Shown here in pieces: positions 1-9,500 of a DNA stretch of 64,000 bases (position 1 is the first letter of the stretch; the number at the start of each line of letters is the position of its first letter). The notes under the pieces were generated by a model, which saw nothing but the letters and a program-made list of their open reading frames with translations, had not been told where the DNA came from and made no database searches. The position numbers and the translations under genes are program-made. Origin of the DNA: JBAXPV01 sp037132075 (lineage in GTDB: Bacteria; Bacteroidota; Bacteroidia; Bacteroidales; CAIXZF01); NCBI GenBank assembly GCA_037132075.1, contig JBAXPV010000001.1, forward strand, positions 1-64,000, in the 5' to 3' direction.

Positions 1-978
1 ATCCTTGTCGACAACAATACGCAAAAGCACTGTCTGCCCATTGTTATGGGGCTGATGCCTCATCCTGAGAACGTGAGTCATATGAGTATCCCGGCCGGGG
101 AAGCATATAAATCCATTACTAGTTGCGAACGTCTCTGGGAAGAACTCTCAGAGAAAGGCGCCGACCGCAACTCCCTGCTGATCAACCTTGGCGGGGGTGT
201 CATCTGTGACCTTGGGGGGTTTGTCGCCTCTACGTTCAAGCGAGGCATACGATTCATCAACATCCCCACGACTTTACTTTCACAGGTAGATGCCGCCATT
301 GGCGGGAAAGTGGGCGTTGACCTGGCTGTGATCAAAAACCAAATCGGTTTGTTTGCGCATCCCTTGGGAATCTATATTAACCTTTCTTTTCTCGACACCC
401 TTGATGAGCGGGAAAAGCGCTCTGGTTTTGCCGAAATGATCAAGATTGCGCTGATTGCTGACAAAGCGCTTTGGGAAGATTTTATCAGGATCGGGTATCC
501 TGCATCGCTGACTGATGCGAACCTGATTTCACGGGTAATCAATATTAAGGAAAACATCACCGAATCAGACCTCTATGAGCGTGGTCCCCGCAAGACCCTA
601 AACTACGGCCATACCACTGGCCATGCACTGGAATCCTGGTTCCTGTCGCCCGAGAGAGAGCGGATCCTTCACGGAGAGGCTGTCGCTGCCGGGATGCTGA
701 TCGAGTCGTGGCTCTCGGCCAGGCTGGGCGGGCTTTCTGATCATGAGTTCTCCGAAATAGACCAGTTTCTTTGTGACATCTTCCCGATGATCCAACTCAC
801 AGACATTGACCTGAAAGGCATCATAAATGGCATGGTCCATGACAAGAAAAACAGGATGGGCCGAAACAATTTCACCTTACTTGAAGGCATCGGCCATGCC
901 ATCACCGACAATTTTCCCGGCCCCGAGCTGATACAGGAAAGCCTGGAGTGGTATCAAAAACTAGGTTCCGGTGGCTGA
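1..978 (+). CDS. aroB: 3-dehydroquinate synthase, 5' end cut by window
   Basis: Second step of the shikimate pathway: converts DAHP to 3-dehydroquinate using NAD and a divalent metal, in the cytoplasm. The reading frame is open from base 1, and the first codons (ILVDNNTQKHCLP) match the strand after the Rossmann start of AroB, so the true start lies upstream. Visible family features are the glycine-rich GGGVICDLGGFVA, the KRG...PTTLLSQVDAAIGGK block that binds NAD and substrate, and the metal ligands in GFAEMIK, HTTGHALE and LHGEAVAAGM. The stop overlaps the GTG start of aroA by 8 nt, so the two are probably translationally coupled. Family assignment is secure. Confidence 0.96.
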   Translation: MLVDNNTQKHCLPIVMGLMPHPENVSHMSIPAGEAYKSITSCERLWEELSEKGADRNSLLINLGGGVICDLGGFVASTFKRGIRFINIPTTLLSQVDAAIGGKVGVDLAVIKNQIGLFAHPLGIYINLSFLDTLDEREKRSGFAEMIKIALIADKALWEDFIRIGYPASLTDANLISRVINIKENITESDLYERGPRKTLNYGHTTGHALESWFLSPERERILHGEAVAAGMLIESWLSARLGGLSDHEFSEIDQFLCDIFPMIQLTDIDLKGIINGMVHDKKNRMGRNNFTLLEGIGHAITDNFPGPELIQESLEWYQKLGSGG

Positions 979-2269
979 TAGCATTGATAATCCAGCCACT
1001 TCTACGGGCCCCGGAACCGGGAGCATCAAGATTTTCAACATCCCTAAAAAGCTCAGCGGGAGTATCAGCCTGCCTTCCTCGAAGAGCATTTCCAACCGCC
1101 TGTTGATCATAAGGGCATTTTCAGAACAGGATTTTCTCATAGAAAACCTCAGTGATGCTGATGACACCAGGATCCTAATGTCGTTGCTGCAAAAGATAAA
1201 TCATCATCTGTCATCAGGACTGCATGAGCAATCCCTAACCCTTGACTGTGGCAATGCCGGCACTGCCTATCGTTTTCTGCTCCCCTATCTCGCAAACCTG
1301 CCCGGGGCATGGATCCTCAAAGGATCTGACCGCATGAAAGAACGACCTGTCAAACCACTTGTCGACGCCTTATTTCAACTGGATGCTTCGATAGAATATC
1401 TTGACAAAGAAGGATTTCCTCCTATAAAAATACAAGGAAAGACTTTGGAAGGCGGGACTGTCAGCCTTGACAGCGCTGCCAGCAGCCAGTTCACTTCAGC
1501 GCTCCTGATGTTGGGGGCTTTTTTGTCGGAAGGACTCACCATTAATATAACTGGCAAGACTGTTTCTCAGCCTTATGTGAAGATGACAGCCCGGTTGTTG
1601 GCGGAATTCGGGATCAGATCCAGAGTGCAAAGGGACAAAATTCAGGTTGAACCGTCTTCTTTCATTCCCAAAACACTGTCAGTTGAACCTGACTGGAGTG
1701 CAGCTTCTTATTGGTTTGAGTGGGTTTGTCTTGCAGAAGAATCGGAGATCCTGTTGAAAGGCTTGCATTTCACCGGCTTACAGGGTGATGAAAGCGTGGC
1801 AGGACTATTTTTCAGGCTGGGTGTTATTTGTGAAGACAGCAGCGAAGGACTGTTGCTTCGGAAAGGGAGCTGGCATAAGGAGCCTTTCACCTTTGACTTC
1901 ACGCACAATCCTGACCTCGCCATGACGATGGCAGGCACCCTGGCGGGTTTGGAAATTCCTGGCTCGCTCAATGGCTTGAAGAACCTCATCATCAAAGAGA
2001 GTAACCGCCTGGAAGCCTTATGGCAAGAGCTCAGCAAGATGGGGTGTGAGGTAAGGATCACTGACGACAGCTTATCGATCACAGCCTCCAGGCTACAGAA
2101 GCCATCCGAAGCCTGTTTTACCTATGCCGATCATCGGATGGCCTTGTCGCTGGCGCCTTTGGCTGCGGTATTGGGCGAGATCAGCCTCTGTGACCCGGAT
2201 GTAGTTAGTAAGTCGTACCCGGCTTACTGGGATGATCTTAGATCGCTAGGAATAATGACAGAATTCTGA
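971..2269 (+). CDS. aroA: 3-phosphoshikimate 1-carboxyvinyltransferase (EPSP synthase)
   Basis: Transfers the enolpyruvyl group of PEP to shikimate 3-phosphate, the sixth shikimate step, in the cytoplasm. 432 residues, normal for the family. Motifs seen: LPSSKSISNRLLI (phosphoshikimate binding, residues ~36-48), GNAGTAYRFLLPYLA, RPVKPLVDAL, the KESNRLEAL segment and the catalytic ADHRMALSLAP near the C-terminus. The first possible start, a GTG, overlaps aroB by 8 nt; the residues before SIKIFNIPKKL are not conserved, so a slightly later start is possible. A separate promoter follows it, so aroB-aroA looks like the end of one transcription unit. Confidence 0.96.
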   Translation: MADSIDNPATSTGPGTGSIKIFNIPKKLSGSISLPSSKSISNRLLIIRAFSEQDFLIENLSDADDTRILMSLLQKINHHLSSGLHEQSLTLDCGNAGTAYRFLLPYLANLPGAWILKGSDRMKERPVKPLVDALFQLDASIEYLDKEGFPPIKIQGKTLEGGTVSLDSAASSQFTSALLMLGAFLSEGLTINITGKTVSQPYVKMTARLLAEFGIRSRVQRDKIQVEPSSFIPKTLSVEPDWSAASYWFEWVCLAEESEILLKGLHFTGLQGDESVAGLFFRLGVICEDSSEGLLLRKGSWHKEPFTFDFTHNPDLAMTMAGTLAGLEIPGSLNGLKNLIIKESNRLEALWQELSKMGCEVRITDDSLSITASRLQKPSEACFTYADHRMALSLAPLAAVLGEISLCDPDVVSKSYPAYWDDLRSLGIMTEF

Positions 2270-2278
2270 GTCTAAGGT

Positions 2279-2309
2279 TTGGCTTCTATCAATATTACAC
2301 TTAAGTTTG
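2279..2309 (+). promoter_or_regulatory. Bacteroidota-type promoter of the lutA-like gene
   Basis: TTG at 2279-2281, a 20-nt spacer, and TAAGTTTG at 2302-2309, matching the -33/-7 consensus TTG...TAnnTTTG of the main Bacteroidota sigma factor. The start codon follows at 2337, giving a leader of roughly 25 nt. Confidence 0.6.
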
Positions 2310-2336
2310 CATCACCATTAATTATTCTCACACCCA

Positions 2337-3056
2337 ATGATCGTCGACCTCTTCATTCCTTGTTTTGTGGACCAGTTATACCCGGAAACCGCATTTAATA
2401 TGGTGAAAGTGTTGGAACGTTGTGGTGTTGGGGTGCATTACAACCCTGAGCAGACCTGCTGCGGGCAAATGGCTTTCAACAGTGGTTATTGGGATGAAGC
2501 CAAAGCCATCGGTGAGAAATTCATCAAAGATTTTCCAAACGACAGGCCAATCGTAGGTCCTTCAGCTTCTTGTGTTGGTTATATCCGGAATTATTACCCC
2601 AAGCTTTTCCACAATACGGCTTTGCACAATGAATACAAACAAGTGCGGAAGAACATTTTTGAGTTCTCTGATTTCCTTGTCAATGTGCTCAAAGTCAAAG
2701 ATGTTGGCGCAAGCTTCCCGCATACCATCACCTATCATGACTCCTGTGCAGCCTTACGCGAATATGGGATCAAAGAAGAACCCAGGATGTTGCTGGCGAA
2801 TGTACGCGGGCTGAAGCTGGTTGAGATGAAGGAAAACGAGACCTGCTGTGGCTTTGGAGGTACTTTTGCTGTCAAATTCGAGCCTATCTCAACGGCAATG
2901 GCAGAACAGAAAATTGAAAATGCGCTGGAAACCGGCGCAGAATATATCGTCTCGACCGACCTGAGTTGCCTGATGCACCAGGAAGCCTTTATCAAAAAGC
3001 ACAATCACCCGATCAAGGTGATCCATATTGCGGACGTGCTTGCTTCCGGATGGTAG
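2337..3056 (+). CDS. lutA: (Fe-S)-binding cysteine-rich protein, LutA/YkgE family
   Basis: 239 residues carrying two cysteine-rich CCG domains. Copy one has TCCGQMAFNSGYWDEA with SASCVGYI (residues ~40-80); copy two has the histidine-aspartate-cysteine HDSCAALREYGI, ETCCGFGGTFAVKF and STDLSCLMHQ (residues ~135-220). Such domains bind iron-sulfur clusters in heterodisulfide reductase subunits and in LutA, part of the LutABC system that oxidises L-lactate to pyruvate. LutB and LutC are not next to it here, so lactate oxidation is an inference from the family only. It has its own promoter and stands between aroA and the surface protein cluster. Confidence 0.85.
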   Translation: MIVDLFIPCFVDQLYPETAFNMVKVLERCGVGVHYNPEQTCCGQMAFNSGYWDEAKAIGEKFIKDFPNDRPIVGPSASCVGYIRNYYPKLFHNTALHNEYKQVRKNIFEFSDFLVNVLKVKDVGASFPHTITYHDSCAALREYGIKEEPRMLLANVRGLKLVEMKENETCCGFGGTFAVKFEPISTAMAEQKIENALETGAEYIVSTDLSCLMHQEAFIKKHNHPIKVIHIADVLASGW

Positions 3057-3102
3057 CAGGAGACAGGAGATGCGAGGCATCTGTTACCTAAAGCTATTCA
3101 TT

Positions 3103-3834
3103 ATGAAAACCATGGTTTATTGCTGTATGATTGGCATCATGTCTCTTTTGACATTTTCATTTCATCAGGCAAAAGCGCAGCCTTATTCCCTCAAATTGGA
3201 AACAGTTTATGTTTGCCCAGGGACAAGTACTGTGGCAGTGTCGATGACGATACAATGCAATGAAGGGATCAGTGCCATGTCACTAAAGTCGAATTTTAAC
3301 ATCAGCAATTTAACTTATATTGGCACTACCTATGTAAATCCAAAATTTTCAAAATGGAGCAAGCCCGATACTTGGGGGATTTTACGCTATGCCAATACGC
3401 AGGGAACGCCCATGGGGAATGTCAGTCTCAAACTCCTGAAAAATGGGATCCAGCTTGGACAGACAATGACAGATGTCAATGGTTATTTCAAATTCTATAT
3501 CACACAAGCGGCACTGTATATGCTGGTTCCACTATGCACCAAGCCCTGGGGCGGCGGGAATTCTGTGGATGCGCTGACAGTCCTCAAGCATTATACCGGG
3601 CAAGTCAGCCTCAACGGTATTTATCTGCAGGCTGCCGATGTCGACAATTCCGGTTTCGTTAACTCCAATGATGCCTTTTTAATCGCGAAACGGCATGTGG
3701 GGCTGATCAGCCAGTTTCCGATGAATAACTGGATCTTTTCAAACACAAGCATCGTCATTAACGACAATCAAAATCACACTTTGAGCCCTCTGGGGATTTG
3801 TGCAGGGGATGTGAATGGCTCGTATATTCCATAA
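3103..3834 (+). CDS. CD1: short secreted protein, cut-down cohesin fused to dockerin-like module
   Basis: 243 residues from the ATG at 3103; the frame is open further upstream, but only this start gives a signal peptide (hydrophobic core IGIMSLLTFSF, likely cleavage after QAKA). Residues ~27-85 match the first half of the cohesin-like domain of the next gene (shared pattern QC..GISAM...SNFN...LTY.G.TY...KF). The match then stops and, from ~90, the protein enters the dockerin-like module shared with CD3, CD4 and CD5: a TPMGNVSL turn, WGGGNSVDALTVLKHY, the calcium-loop-like DVDNSGFVNSND and the end GDVNGSYIP. No T9SS sorting domain follows. It is probably an internally deleted relative of CD4, still intact as a reading frame. 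Function unknown; a surface or periplasmic docking subunit is inferred. Confidence 0.75.
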   Translation: MKTMVYCCMIGIMSLLTFSFHQAKAQPYSLKLETVYVCPGTSTVAVSMTIQCNEGISAMSLKSNFNISNLTYIGTTYVNPKFSKWSKPDTWGILRYANTQGTPMGNVSLKLLKNGIQLGQTMTDVNGYFKFYITQAALYMLVPLCTKPWGGGNSVDALTVLKHYTGQVSLNGIYLQAADVDNSGFVNSNDAFLIAKRHVGLISQFPMNNWIFSNTSIVINDNQNHTLSPLGICAGDVNGSYIP

Positions 3835-3862
3835 GAGAGTCAGGCAACTATAAAAAAAAATC

Positions 3863-6481
3863 TTGTCTATATTGCGAAGTCTTATTCCCAGCCTCTTGAA
3901 AAATCCATCGTTTTTACCGCCACTGAATAGCTTTGTGGGCTTACTGCTGATCCTGCTGTTTTCAACTCAAATAACGACAGCCCAAACGAACATCTTCAAA
4001 TTTGGCACGATCCATGTGGCCCCGGGCAGCAACACTGTCATCATGCCGATTACCATACAATGTCAAAGTGGGATTTCAGCCATGGCGTTTGAGTCAAATT
4101 TCAACGCCACATTGCTGACATATGTCGGAATGACCTATTCAAGTCCAAAATTTCTTATTGGCTCCTCACCCGTAGTTACGGTTCAGGCGGGAGGACATCT
4201 CAACTTCGCATGGTATAGCCTGGTTCCTCAGACCTTTGGGAATGACACACTACTTAAGCTCAAATTTCAATTTAACGGAAGCGGAAGTTCTGCCTTCGTT
4301 TTTGACACGCTGATTACCGGCTCTTGCGAAATCGACAGTAGCTTTAGTTCGACAGGAGTTCCGAATGTCCTTCCCTTTACTTTTGTCAACGGGCAGGTCG
4401 ACAACCTCTTCCCCAAAGATGGCGGCATCACTGAAATAACATCACCCAATGCACTCTTGCCTCAAGGCGGGCCAACAACGGTTGTCGTCAAAGTAAGGAA
4501 CTTCGGTGGCGACACGCTCAATTCAGTTCATGTCTCTTATCGCATCGACAACAACCCTGTGATCACACAAACGCTTCCGGGGACAATAAATTCGTTGGCT
4601 ACCATAAATTTCAGCTTTTCTCCGGCGATCACGATCGCATCAGGAAGTCACAGCATTTGTGCCTGGACTACCTTGAGCACGCTTGATTCCAATGCCATCA
4701 ACGACACCCTCTGCAAGTCTTTTTATATTATTCCTGTCGGGACGATACCTTATGTTGATGATTTTGAAGGACCCGGGATGTTTACGGCAGGAGGTACAGG
4801 CGGGACAAGCTGGATTCATGACACGGTAAATCCGGGCCAGTTTCCCAATTATGCCCATTCGCTCCATTATTTATGGGGGACTAACCTCAATATGAGCAGC
4901 GGCTATAGCAATAATGCCAACTGTACACTAAGCACACCCTTAATTGCTTTCAACGGAATTGTCAACGCCAGTCTCAGTTTCTGGATGAAACGCCATATTG
5001 AAAGTGGCATAAGTGGAAACGACGGCTGCATGTTGGAGTACAGCATCGACAATGGCAACAACTGGTTACTCCTGGGGACAGTCAACGACCCAAATGGTGT
5101 CAATTGGTATAATGGCACGATTGCGGCCACCACTCCGGCTTCACCAGCATGGACAGGCAATGCGGTGAACTGGATCAAGTCGAGCTATCAATTATCTATT
5201 TTTAATGCTCCTTTCAATGGGAATGTCAGATTCAGATTTCGGTTTGCGTCCAGTGCCTTCATCACGGATGCGGGTGTTTTTATCGATGACTTCCGGATCA
5301 GCAAAACCTATAACACAGACGCTGGCATCGACAGCATTTACAGTCCAAACGGAGCTGAGCCTGCCGGTGCCCCGCTTCATGTAAAAGTGAGAATCCATAA
5401 CTTTGGCCTGAACAGCCTGACTTCAATCCCAATTTCTTATATTATTGGCAATTCACCCCAGGTCAACAGCCTGTGGATTGGGCTCCTGAATCCGGGGGAT
5501 ACCACCACCTATACATTTCCGCCCTACCCTGCTCCGCAAGGGAATTTTTGCATGAAGGCCTTTACCAGTCTTCCCAATGACAGCGCGCAATACAACGACA
5601 CTGCCAGTACTTGTGCCTATGGGATTCCGGAATTCTCTGTGCCGTATCTTGACACTTTCGATTCAGCAACGAATCCTTGGTATACGGAAGGAGGCGTGAA
5701 CAGTCCTTCACAATGGGAAAGAGGCAGCCCGATCAACGCAAGTATTAATGCACCCTATTCTGCCCCGAATTGCTGGAAGACCAAAATCAACGGCAATTAT
5801 GCTTTTGTTGTTCATCCCGACATCCTGTATTCACCCTTGTTCAACCTGAGCAATGGCTATGACTCACTTGCCTTTTATCATTGGGTGGACACCTACAGCG
5901 GGGATAAATCCCGTGTTGAATTCCTGGCCATTGACAATAACGGCCAGAAAACCTGGAAAATCCTTGGCTCCATGGGCGACCCGAACAGCATCAATTGGTA
6001 TAACAGCGGATCCAGTGGTTTCATCAACGATGGAGGCATGCCGGGCTGGCATCGTTCTGCTTATGACTTAACAATATTGCCTGATATCGCCAATCCAGTG
6101 CAGTTCCGCTTTTTCTTTTATTGTTATTATCCCAACAACCATAGCTTGCCCTATGCCGGCTGGGCTATTGACAATTTCGAGCTGACATCCGTGCTTAATC
6201 CGTATGCCGGAACCCTGGATCCTGCCCATAGCTTTTTGCAGATTTCTCCAAACCCCTGTGACAAACGTTCGGATATCCGTTTCGATAATCATGGAAGCGG
6301 CGAAGGAATTTTGAGCATCATCAATGGGACCGGACAGCAGCTATTTACAAAACAAACCGGGGTAAAAAAGGGATCCAACAAAATCAGCATCGACACCTCC
6401 GGATTCCCGCCAGGATTGTATGTTGTTTCCATTGAATTTCAAGGAAAACGGGTGACCCAAAAAATGATGGTTAGTCACTAA
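3863..6481 (+). CDS. CD2: T9SS-exported cohesin, CARDB and MAM-like protein
   Basis: 872 residues. Start is uncertain: an in-frame TAA at 3851 and no ATG nearby leave TTG at 3863 (or 3872), just after a run of nine A. Order of parts: signal peptide to ~41 (LLLILLFSTQITTAQ), cohesin-like domain ~42-185 (ending in the typical GSCEIDSS...FVNGQV), CARDB-like domain ~186-285, MAM/jelly-roll-like domain ~295-480 starting VDDFEGPG and ending FIDDFRIS, a second CARDB-like ~486-590, a second MAM-like ~592-780, and a T9SS type A sorting domain ~793-872 (ISPNPCDKRSDIRF, GLYVVSIEFQGKRVTQKMMV). It has no dockerin module. It should be carried across the outer membrane and anchored at the surface. Binding target unknown. 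Confidence 0.8.
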   Translation: MSILRSLIPSLLKNPSFLPPLNSFVGLLLILLFSTQITTAQTNIFKFGTIHVAPGSNTVIMPITIQCQSGISAMAFESNFNATLLTYVGMTYSSPKFLIGSSPVVTVQAGGHLNFAWYSLVPQTFGNDTLLKLKFQFNGSGSSAFVFDTLITGSCEIDSSFSSTGVPNVLPFTFVNGQVDNLFPKDGGITEITSPNALLPQGGPTTVVVKVRNFGGDTLNSVHVSYRIDNNPVITQTLPGTINSLATINFSFSPAITIASGSHSICAWTTLSTLDSNAINDTLCKSFYIIPVGTIPYVDDFEGPGMFTAGGTGGTSWIHDTVNPGQFPNYAHSLHYLWGTNLNMSSGYSNNANCTLSTPLIAFNGIVNASLSFWMKRHIESGISGNDGCMLEYSIDNGNNWLLLGTVNDPNGVNWYNGTIAATTPASPAWTGNAVNWIKSSYQLSIFNAPFNGNVRFRFRFASSAFITDAGVFIDDFRISKTYNTDAGIDSIYSPNGAEPAGAPLHVKVRIHNFGLNSLTSIPISYIIGNSPQVNSLWIGLLNPGDTTTYTFPPYPAPQGNFCMKAFTSLPNDSAQYNDTASTCAYGIPEFSVPYLDTFDSATNPWYTEGGVNSPSQWERGSPINASINAPYSAPNCWKTKINGNYAFVVHPDILYSPLFNLSNGYDSLAFYHWVDTYSGDKSRVEFLAIDNNGQKTWKILGSMGDPNSINWYNSGSSGFINDGGMPGWHRSAYDLTILPDIANPVQFRFFFYCYYPNNHSLPYAGWAIDNFELTSVLNPYAGTLDPAHSFLQISPNPCDKRSDIRFDNHGSGEGILSIINGTGQQLFTKQTGVKKGSNKISIDTSGFPPGLYVVSIEFQGKRVTQKMMVSH

Positions 6482-6518
6482 TTATAATCATGCGCCAACA
6501 CTACATTCATATATTCAT

Positions 6519-9500
6519 ATGAGAAAGAAATTACTATTATTTTGTTTGCTTATCTCACTTGCTTTTTCTGCCCACAGCCAATTCATCACTGCTTTCCATG
6601 AAGACTTTGAGTTACCTTCGTTGGGCGACAGCATGATCTCATCGCAGCTGGCAGTACCCGGCTCCAACGACTGGGGCAATAACAGCAGGATACACCAGGG
6701 CGTAAACAGCCTGCGTTGTGATTCATGCCAGGTTAAAACCGGAAAAACGACCTATCTGACGTCGCAATCATTCAGCACTGTCGGAAATTATTTTATCATC
6801 CTTACCTATTGGCAGATCTGCAAAGTAGACCCGCTTGACGGAGGTTATATCGATGTTTCTGCTGATGGTGGCCTCAACTGGACACAACTAACGGTAACTC
6901 AATATGTCAATAACAATACTCTTTTATCTCCCGGAGTCGGGTCATTTTATAACAATGGCAACAGATTTACCAACAGCTCCTATGGTTCGATCTGGTCACC
7001 GTCCTCACCGACGAGCTTACCGCTCAACACCTGGAATCGCCAGGAGACATTTGACATCTCCCTGCTGATCCCCAACTGCCCGAATGCCAAAGTCAGGTTT
7101 CGTTTACCGGATGGTGGGACACCCGGCCCCGGAGGCAGTCCGCCCAATGTCAACAACAACAGGGGATGGTATGTCGACAATGTGTTGGTAAAAATGTCAT
7201 TTTCCGAGATGACGCCACCACAGCTTTCCCTCGCCAACCCAATATGGTCGGGGATTACTTTCAATCCAGGTCCTTACCTTGTTCATGCCAAGGCAAGCGA
7301 TCTCAGCGGGATCTCTGCCGTAAAACTTATCTATACCCTCGATGGGGCCGCCACTGATACCCTTGTGATGAGTTACCAGGCAGCTGATACGAGCTGGACA
7401 GCCTCATTGCCCCATATGACCAATGCGAGTCAGCTTTGTTATTGGGTTATTGCCTATGATGCGGCTGCAGCGCATAACATGAGCTCTACCTTAGGTCCGG
7501 CGGCTTGTGTTTCTTTACAATATTCTGATCCCCTGCACCTACCTTTCAGCGACAATTTCGATGGGCCCCTTAATCTCTGGGAGGCCAGTGCTGCCTCGAA
7601 CGGAAGCGTGTGGGAATGGGGAAGTCCCACCTATTCGACGACCAACTCAGCCCATTCCCCGCCAAAGTGCTGGGATGTGAACCTCAATTCAGCATTGACA
7701 AACAATGCTTTTTGTACGCTGACTTCGCCCACATTCGACTTTTCTAACGTGGTGAATGCCCGTCTTTCCTGCTGGATCAATTTTAATACCGAATCTGCTA
7801 CCGACGGGTTCAGGCTTCAATACAGCACGGATATGGGCCTAAGCTGGACGACACTCGGACATGGGACCAACCCCAATGCTGACCTGCTCGGCGACAACTG
7901 GTACACCATCGGCAACTTAAACTATAGCGGGGAGCCTGCCTGGGAAGGCATGTCAAGCGGATGGACACGAGCAAGATACATACTGAGCGTATTAAACATG
8001 CAGACAAACCCTGTGCGTTTCCGCTTTCTGTTCCTTTCCAATTATACCTTTCCTTCCACTGGAATATCTGTCGATGACTTTTCCATCGCTGTCCCTTCTG
8101 CCCAGGAAGCCAGGGCTGAAGCACTGACAGTAGCCACTAACCAATGTGGCATGGGCCTGGAACCCGTCAAAATGAGAATCAAAAACATCGGTTCAGCCCC
8201 ATTATCAGGCCTAACAGCTGGCTATAGAAAAGATGCCAATTATGCGGCTGTAACAGAAGTTGTCAGCTTCTCACCCCCACTGGCAGTGGGTGACACCCTC
8301 AGTTATACCTTTACAAACCCGGTCGATCTCAGTGTCAACGGTACTGATGCACTCTTCAATATGAAGGCATGGATAAGTGTGATCAATGACCCTGAACATG
8401 GAGATGACTCCGTTTCCCAGGTGGTTTACTCAAAATATACGCCCCAACAGCCAATCGTTAATAGTCCGTCCATTACCTATGGCACGTCAGCGCAGCTCAC
8501 TGCCAACGCTGCATCGCCAGTAAGCTGGTATACCAGCCAGTCAGGAGGAAGTCTGCTCAGCTCAGGATTTACATATATCACAAATATACTATTTTCTGAT
8601 ACAGCATTTTATGCCCAGGCGATGAGTAATAGCGCTTGTGTTAGCAGCAGGGCAAAAGCCTCGGTCCATGTGGCTGCTCAACTCAATGATGACATGGCAG
8701 TATTGTCTGTCATCAGCCCTGTATCCGGTATCAGCCTTCAGCTTTCCCCGCCTGATACTGTTAAAATTATCCTGAAGAATTACGGAACAGCAACGGTAAA
8801 CAACTGTATCCTGAAATACAGGATCAGTGGTCCCACACCTGATCAGAATGTGTCAGCCTCCTGTTCGTTCAGCATACAGTCGCTGAATACGGCGACCTTC
8901 ACCTTTGCTGTCCCGGGCACATTCCCTATCACTGGTGTTTATATTTTAAAGGCCTGGGTTGAATATGCCGGCGACATGAATCACAGCAACGACAGCGCAA
9001 CGGTAACAATTGAAAACATCATGCCACCTTATTGCACTTCAGGTGGTCAGGAGACCAGCACTCCCTATCAGATGAATATTGGCAATGTGACGATCAACAA
9101 TTTAAATAATGGGATTGGCTTGCCTACTTTAAACAACCCGACCTGTATCCATAACTATACTGACTTCAGCAATCTCCCGCCCATACAGCTTAGCCAGGGA
9201 CACGATTACAATTTCTCGTTTTCTGCCATTTACGGGACCGTCATTCATACGACGGTTGCCCGGGTTTTTGTTGACTGGAACCGTGATGGAATTTTTGATG
9301 AAGCAACGGAATCGGCCTTTAAGATTGCGCTTCCCTACGCCGGGCCTTATACAGGGCAGGCGAACATCCACATTCCTATGAATGCACAGCCAGGGACGAC
9401 ACGCTTCAGGGTGATCCTGCGCCAGGGGGCAGATCCGAACGGTATCCATCCCTGCGGTTGGTATAACTATGGCGAGACAGAAGATTATACCGCCAATATC

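Noticed and set aside
3068..3082. Small hairpin AGATGC-GAG-GCATCT after lutA
   Set aside because: Six base pairs with no following T-run; too weak to call a terminator.
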